A stretch of DNA of 64,000 bases from Kutzneria viridogrisea. GTDB lineage: Bacteria; Actinomycetota; Actinomycetes; Mycobacteriales; Pseudonocardiaceae. Shown in pieces: positions 61,236 through 64,000 of the stretch. Every line of letters starts with the position of its first letter. Positions within the stretch are counted from its first letter, which is position 1. The DNA is taken from assembly GCA_014138725.1 (NCBI GenBank), contig JACJID010000001.1:1054001-1118000 (forward strand), written 5' to 3'. The notes below the pieces were generated by a model that saw only the letters and a list, made by a program, of their open reading frames with translations, was not told where the DNA came from and ran no database searches. Both the position numbers and the translations under genes were made by a program.

Positions 61236-64000
61236 TCAGCCGCCTAGGGCGAACCTGCTGGGGGCTCCGGTCTTACGCATCGCGCGGCTGACGTGCTGTT
61301 CGACCGTGCGCACCGACAAACCCAGCGACTGGGCAATCCGGGCGTTGGTCCATCCGCGTCCGGCCAGCCGCGCGACCTGGGCCTCCCGCGGTGAGAGTTG
61401 GACCCCGTACCCGGGGCGGCCCCGACCCCGCCGGGCTGGCTCGGGCACCCCCAGCAGGTCCTCGCACAACCTGACCGCGACGGTGCAACCCAGGGCGCGG
61501 AACCGGTCCGCTGCCGCGGCGGCGTCCTGAGCGCCGGGACCCGGGCCGGCGAAGCGGGAACGGAGCAGCAGTGCCGTGGCTGCCCAGTAGGGCCGGGGCA
61601 CCGCGTCGAACGCCTCGGCCGCCACCTGGTAAGCGTGGAGCACCTGTGCGGTGTCGGCTCCACCGGCCTGCAACGCCATGGCCCGGCACAGGTCGAGGCC
61701 CGCGAACGCCGCTGGTGCGTCACGGCCGTCCACACCGGACTGCAAGCAGTCCAGGAGTTGCTCCAATGCGGCGTGATCTCCGTTGTCGAGCAGTAGTTCG
61801 CCCAGCACGGGTGCCAGCTCGCTGGCCCACACCCACTGGCCGGTGCGCTCCACCACGGCCAGCGCCGCCCGGGCTTCGTGCCAGGCCTCGGCGCGGCGAC
61901 CCCGCCGGAGGTGGTCGCGCGCCAGCACGGCCGAGGCCGTGATGGCGACGGGTGGGGCACCCGCGGACGTGGTGCGGGCAGCGCTGATCCCCGGCAGCAG
62001 CGCGCGTCCGCGCTCGGACGCCCCTGCCTCCATCGCCAGCGCACCGGCGATTAGCCGGCACTCCGCCTCCACCACCGGCAGTCCCTGACACCGCTGTGCC
62101 AGCGACTCCGCGCGGCGCTCCAGGCCTTGCCATCGGCCGGTGAGCCAGTCGTTGGTCAGGGCGGCGACCTCCAGCAGTTCGGTCAGGTGCGCCGCACCGA
62201 GCGTCTGCGACCAGTGCTGGCCTCGGGCCAGGAATCGGGTGGCGACCTCGTGATGGCCGAGCCAGGCCGCGCTGTCGGCGATGTTGAGGCAGCCTCGCAT
62301 CAACTGGCGGCGGAGCTCAGCGTGCTCGCTGTCACCGAGGACGAACTCGGTGTGCTCCCACGCCTCGGGCAACCCGCAGGTCAACAGGGCAGTGGCCCGG
62401 TTCACCCGCACGATCGCGGCACCGACCGGGTCCAGGTCCACCGGGGACAGCGTCTCGATCTCGGCAAGCCACCGCAGGTGGGTGCTGACGTGGCGCCGAC
62501 CGGCGTAGGGGTTGGCCAGGGTGGACATCACCCGCGCCGCGATCTCGGGTGCACTGTCGCGCAGTTCCGCGGCGGCGTGTTCGAGTTCGTCGTAGCCCGC
62601 CTGGTGATCGCCAACCTGGCTGAGCAGCAGGACCCCGAGGTCGTTGCGCAACTGCCCACGGATTCGTTCGGGTAGCACGAGCTCGCCGAGGATCTGCCGG
62701 AGGATCCGCACGCTCGCGCGGTAGTCCAGGGCCTCGAACGCCGCCGAGCCGAGCTTGACCGCGATCCGCACCCGACGCGCTTCGTCCTGCTGCTCGTCCT
62801 CCACCAGCGGCGACAGCAGCTGCACCGCGGTGCTCCAGTCCCCGGCGGCCAGCGCCGTGTCCGCCTGCCCCTCGCTGTACTCACGCCAGTGATCCAGGTC
62901 GCCCGCCTCCCGCAGGTGGCGGGCGACCAGCGGGGCGGGCTGGCCCGCGGCGTCAAGCAGGGTCGCGGCCCGGCGATGGGCTCGCCGCCGCTGCGAGGCC
63001 ACCACAGCGTGTTCGACCGCACGGCGGACGAACTCGCTGCGGCAGCGGTAGCCAGTTCCCGCCACGCGCAGCAGCCCATGACCAACCGCGGTATCCAACG
63101 CCGACTCACAGCGGCGAACAGGCAGTGCCGTCAGGGCGCGCAACTGGTCCTCGGTGGCACCGGTCGCCCAAACCGCCGCGGCGGTGATCACCGCTCGGGT
63201 GGCGGCGTCCAGGTCGGCCATCTCCTCGGCGATGGTGTCCACCAAGCGCGTCGGGACGTGCAGGTCGCGCAGCGCCGACCACACCGACCGGCCGCAGGAA
63301 TCGGGCTCGTGGAGAACCTGCTCCACGGCGGCGGTGATCGCCCGCGGACAGCCTGCCGAGCGGTCGAACAACGCCGTCGCCACGTCCTCGGGAATCGCGT
63401 CGCAGCCCAGCAGAGCCCGGACCAGCTCCGCGGTCTGGGTGAGGTCCAGCGGCGTGAGGGTGAGCATTGTGCCCGCCTCGGCAAGACCGACGTGGGGTAC
63501 CGGGCTCGTGTGGGCCAGTACCACGGCGAGATCGCCCGTCGCGGTACCGGTGAGGTAGTCAAGGAAGGCACACGTGGTGGTGTCGGCTTGGTCGACGTCG
63601 TCGAGCAGGAGCAGGACCGCGTCCGGTCCGCACAGCACCTGGCGCAGCGCCCGGAAGATCCGGTGCAGGTCCGGGGCACCTGCCAGCGTGGGCGGGAGCC
63701 GATCGGCCAGTTCGGGCAGCAACGGCCCCAGGGCTGCGGTGGCGTCAGGACTCCAGGGCGCGCTGGTGTCACTGAGCAGGGCTTCGAGTACCGGTGCCAG
63801 CGGCGTGCACGATCCCCGCCGGCACCTCGCGTGCAGGACGTGACGGAACGGGGCCGGCCTGATCCGCTGGAGCTCGGCGAGCAGACATGACTTGCCCATC
63901 CCGGGTCCACCCCGTACCCCGATCAGGGCGGGACGTGACCGACCGGCCACCAGCACGGCGGCCAGGATGTCATCCCGGCCGACCAGCGGTATCTGGCAGA
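61236..64000 (-). CDS. Large ATPase-type LuxR-family regulator, 5' end beyond the window
   Basis: At least 920 aa; the frame is open to the right edge (IPLVGRDDILAAVLVAG), so the start is outside. Walker A is GGPGMGKSCLLAEL; Walker B is AVLLLLDDVDQADTT. Long helical repeats follow. The C-terminal 60 residues are a LuxR HTH (LSPREAQVARLAGRGWTNAR, SLGLSVRTVEQHVSRAMRK). This is the LAL-type layout (large ATP-binding LuxR) known from actinomycete regulators of secondary metabolism and sugar use. A similar protein lies at 10363-12753. Target genes are unknown. Confidence 0.9.
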   Translation of the reverse strand, partial: CQIPLVGRDDILAAVLVAGRSRPALIGVRGGPGMGKSCLLAELQRIRPAPFRHVLHARCRRGSCTPLAPVLEALLSDTSAPWSPDATAALGPLLPELADRLPPTLAGAPDLHRIFRALRQVLCGPDAVLLLLDDVDQADTTTCAFLDYLTGTATGDLAVVLAHTSPVPHVGLAEAGTMLTLTPLDLTQTAELVRALLGCDAIPEDVATALFDRSAGCPRAITAAVEQVLHEPDSCGRSVWSALRDLHVPTRLVDTIAEEMADLDAATRAVITAAAVWATGATEDQLRALTALPVRRCESALDTAVGHGLLRVAGTGYRCRSEFVRRAVEHAVVASQRRRAHRRAATLLDAAGQPAPLVARHLREAGDLDHWREYSEGQADTALAAGDWSTAVQLLSPLVEDEQQDEARRVRIAVKLGSAAFEALDYRASVRILRQILGELVLPERIRGQLRNDLGVLLLSQVGDHQAGYDELEHAAAELRDSAPEIAARVMSTLANPYAGRRHVSTHLRWLAEIETLSPVDLDPVGAAIVRVNRATALLTCGLPEAWEHTEFVLGDSEHAELRRQLMRGCLNIADSAAWLGHHEVATRFLARGQHWSQTLGAAHLTELLEVAALTNDWLTGRWQGLERRAESLAQRCQGLPVVEAECRLIAGALAMEAGASERGRALLPGISAARTTSAGAPPVAITASAVLARDHLRRGRRAEAWHEARAALAVVERTGQWVWASELAPVLGELLLDNGDHAALEQLLDCLQSGVDGRDAPAAFAGLDLCRAMALQAGGADTAQVLHAYQVAAEAFDAVPRPYWAATALLLRSRFAGPGPGAQDAAAAADRFRALGCTVAVRLCEDLLGVPEPARRGRGRPGYGVQLSPREAQVARLAGRGWTNARIAQSLGLSVRTVEQHVSRAMRKTGAPSRFALGG

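Overview
The window is high-GC actinomycete DNA. GC-rich third codon positions, frequent GTG starts, GAF-ANTAR regulators, RGCVC, DUF5994 and CU044_5270-type proteins and many IS elements suggest a Pseudonocardiales-like filamentous actinomycete. This is inferred from gene content; no marker gene is present. It looks like an accessory, repeatedly invaded chromosomal arm.

Layout. 0-5.7 kb holds a decayed Tn7/Tn5053-like transposon end (tnsC and tnsB-like), broken by an IS5-family element, then a LuxR response regulator and transposase debris. 5.7-14.3 kb carries a secreted PL6 polysaccharide lyase, two AraC regulators, a large ATPase-LuxR regulator and a GAF-ANTAR protein. 14.4-17.6 kb is a nested IS pile (IS3, IS30) containing one intact IS3 element with a canonical GGGAAAC frameshift site. 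17.7-23.8 kb has small hypothetical genes, a frameshifted pseudogene, a secreted protein, an ECF sigma/CU044_5270 pair, and a secreted protein gene with an in-frame amber codon exactly after its signal peptide. 23.9-29.9 kb has an IS5 element, a frameshifted secreted NucA/NucB-type nuclease, an unknown protein, a membrane protein and two small paralogous, AT-richer genes; this looks like a toxin/immunity-type locus.

30-43.3 kb is the most conventional part: IS630, DUF5994, an AI-2E-type permease, RGCVC, a YbdK-type carboxylate-amine ligase, a GT4 glycosyltransferase, two membrane fatty-acid desaturases, a transaldolase broken by one base, two adjacent GAF-ANTAR proteins, a CsbD-like protein and a small membrane protein. 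Stress, membrane lipid and redox functions dominate. 43.7-45.6 kb has IS debris including a 163-bp IS30-derived miniature element, and a near-duplicate of the AraC regulator at 9.1 kb.

46.8-52 kb is a three-gene minus-strand operon: a coiled-coil ATPase with its N-terminus cut off by an IS, then an unusual Ser/Thr kinase, then a protein of unknown fold. It is the best candidate here for an undescribed (now damaged) defence-like system. 52.1-64 kb has an OmpR-type two-component system diverging from a small secreted protein, two further integrase-core IS copies or remnants, an HTH protein, a secreted HExxH metalloprotease, a sedolisin-like secreted peptidase, and an ATPase-LuxR regulator running off the right edge.

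Overall, intact regulatory and secreted-enzyme genes are interspersed with at least six near-complete IS elements and many fragments. Several genes carry single-base lesions (tnsB, transaldolase, nuclease, ATPase). These are either real decay or assembly/sequencing errors, and reads would decide.
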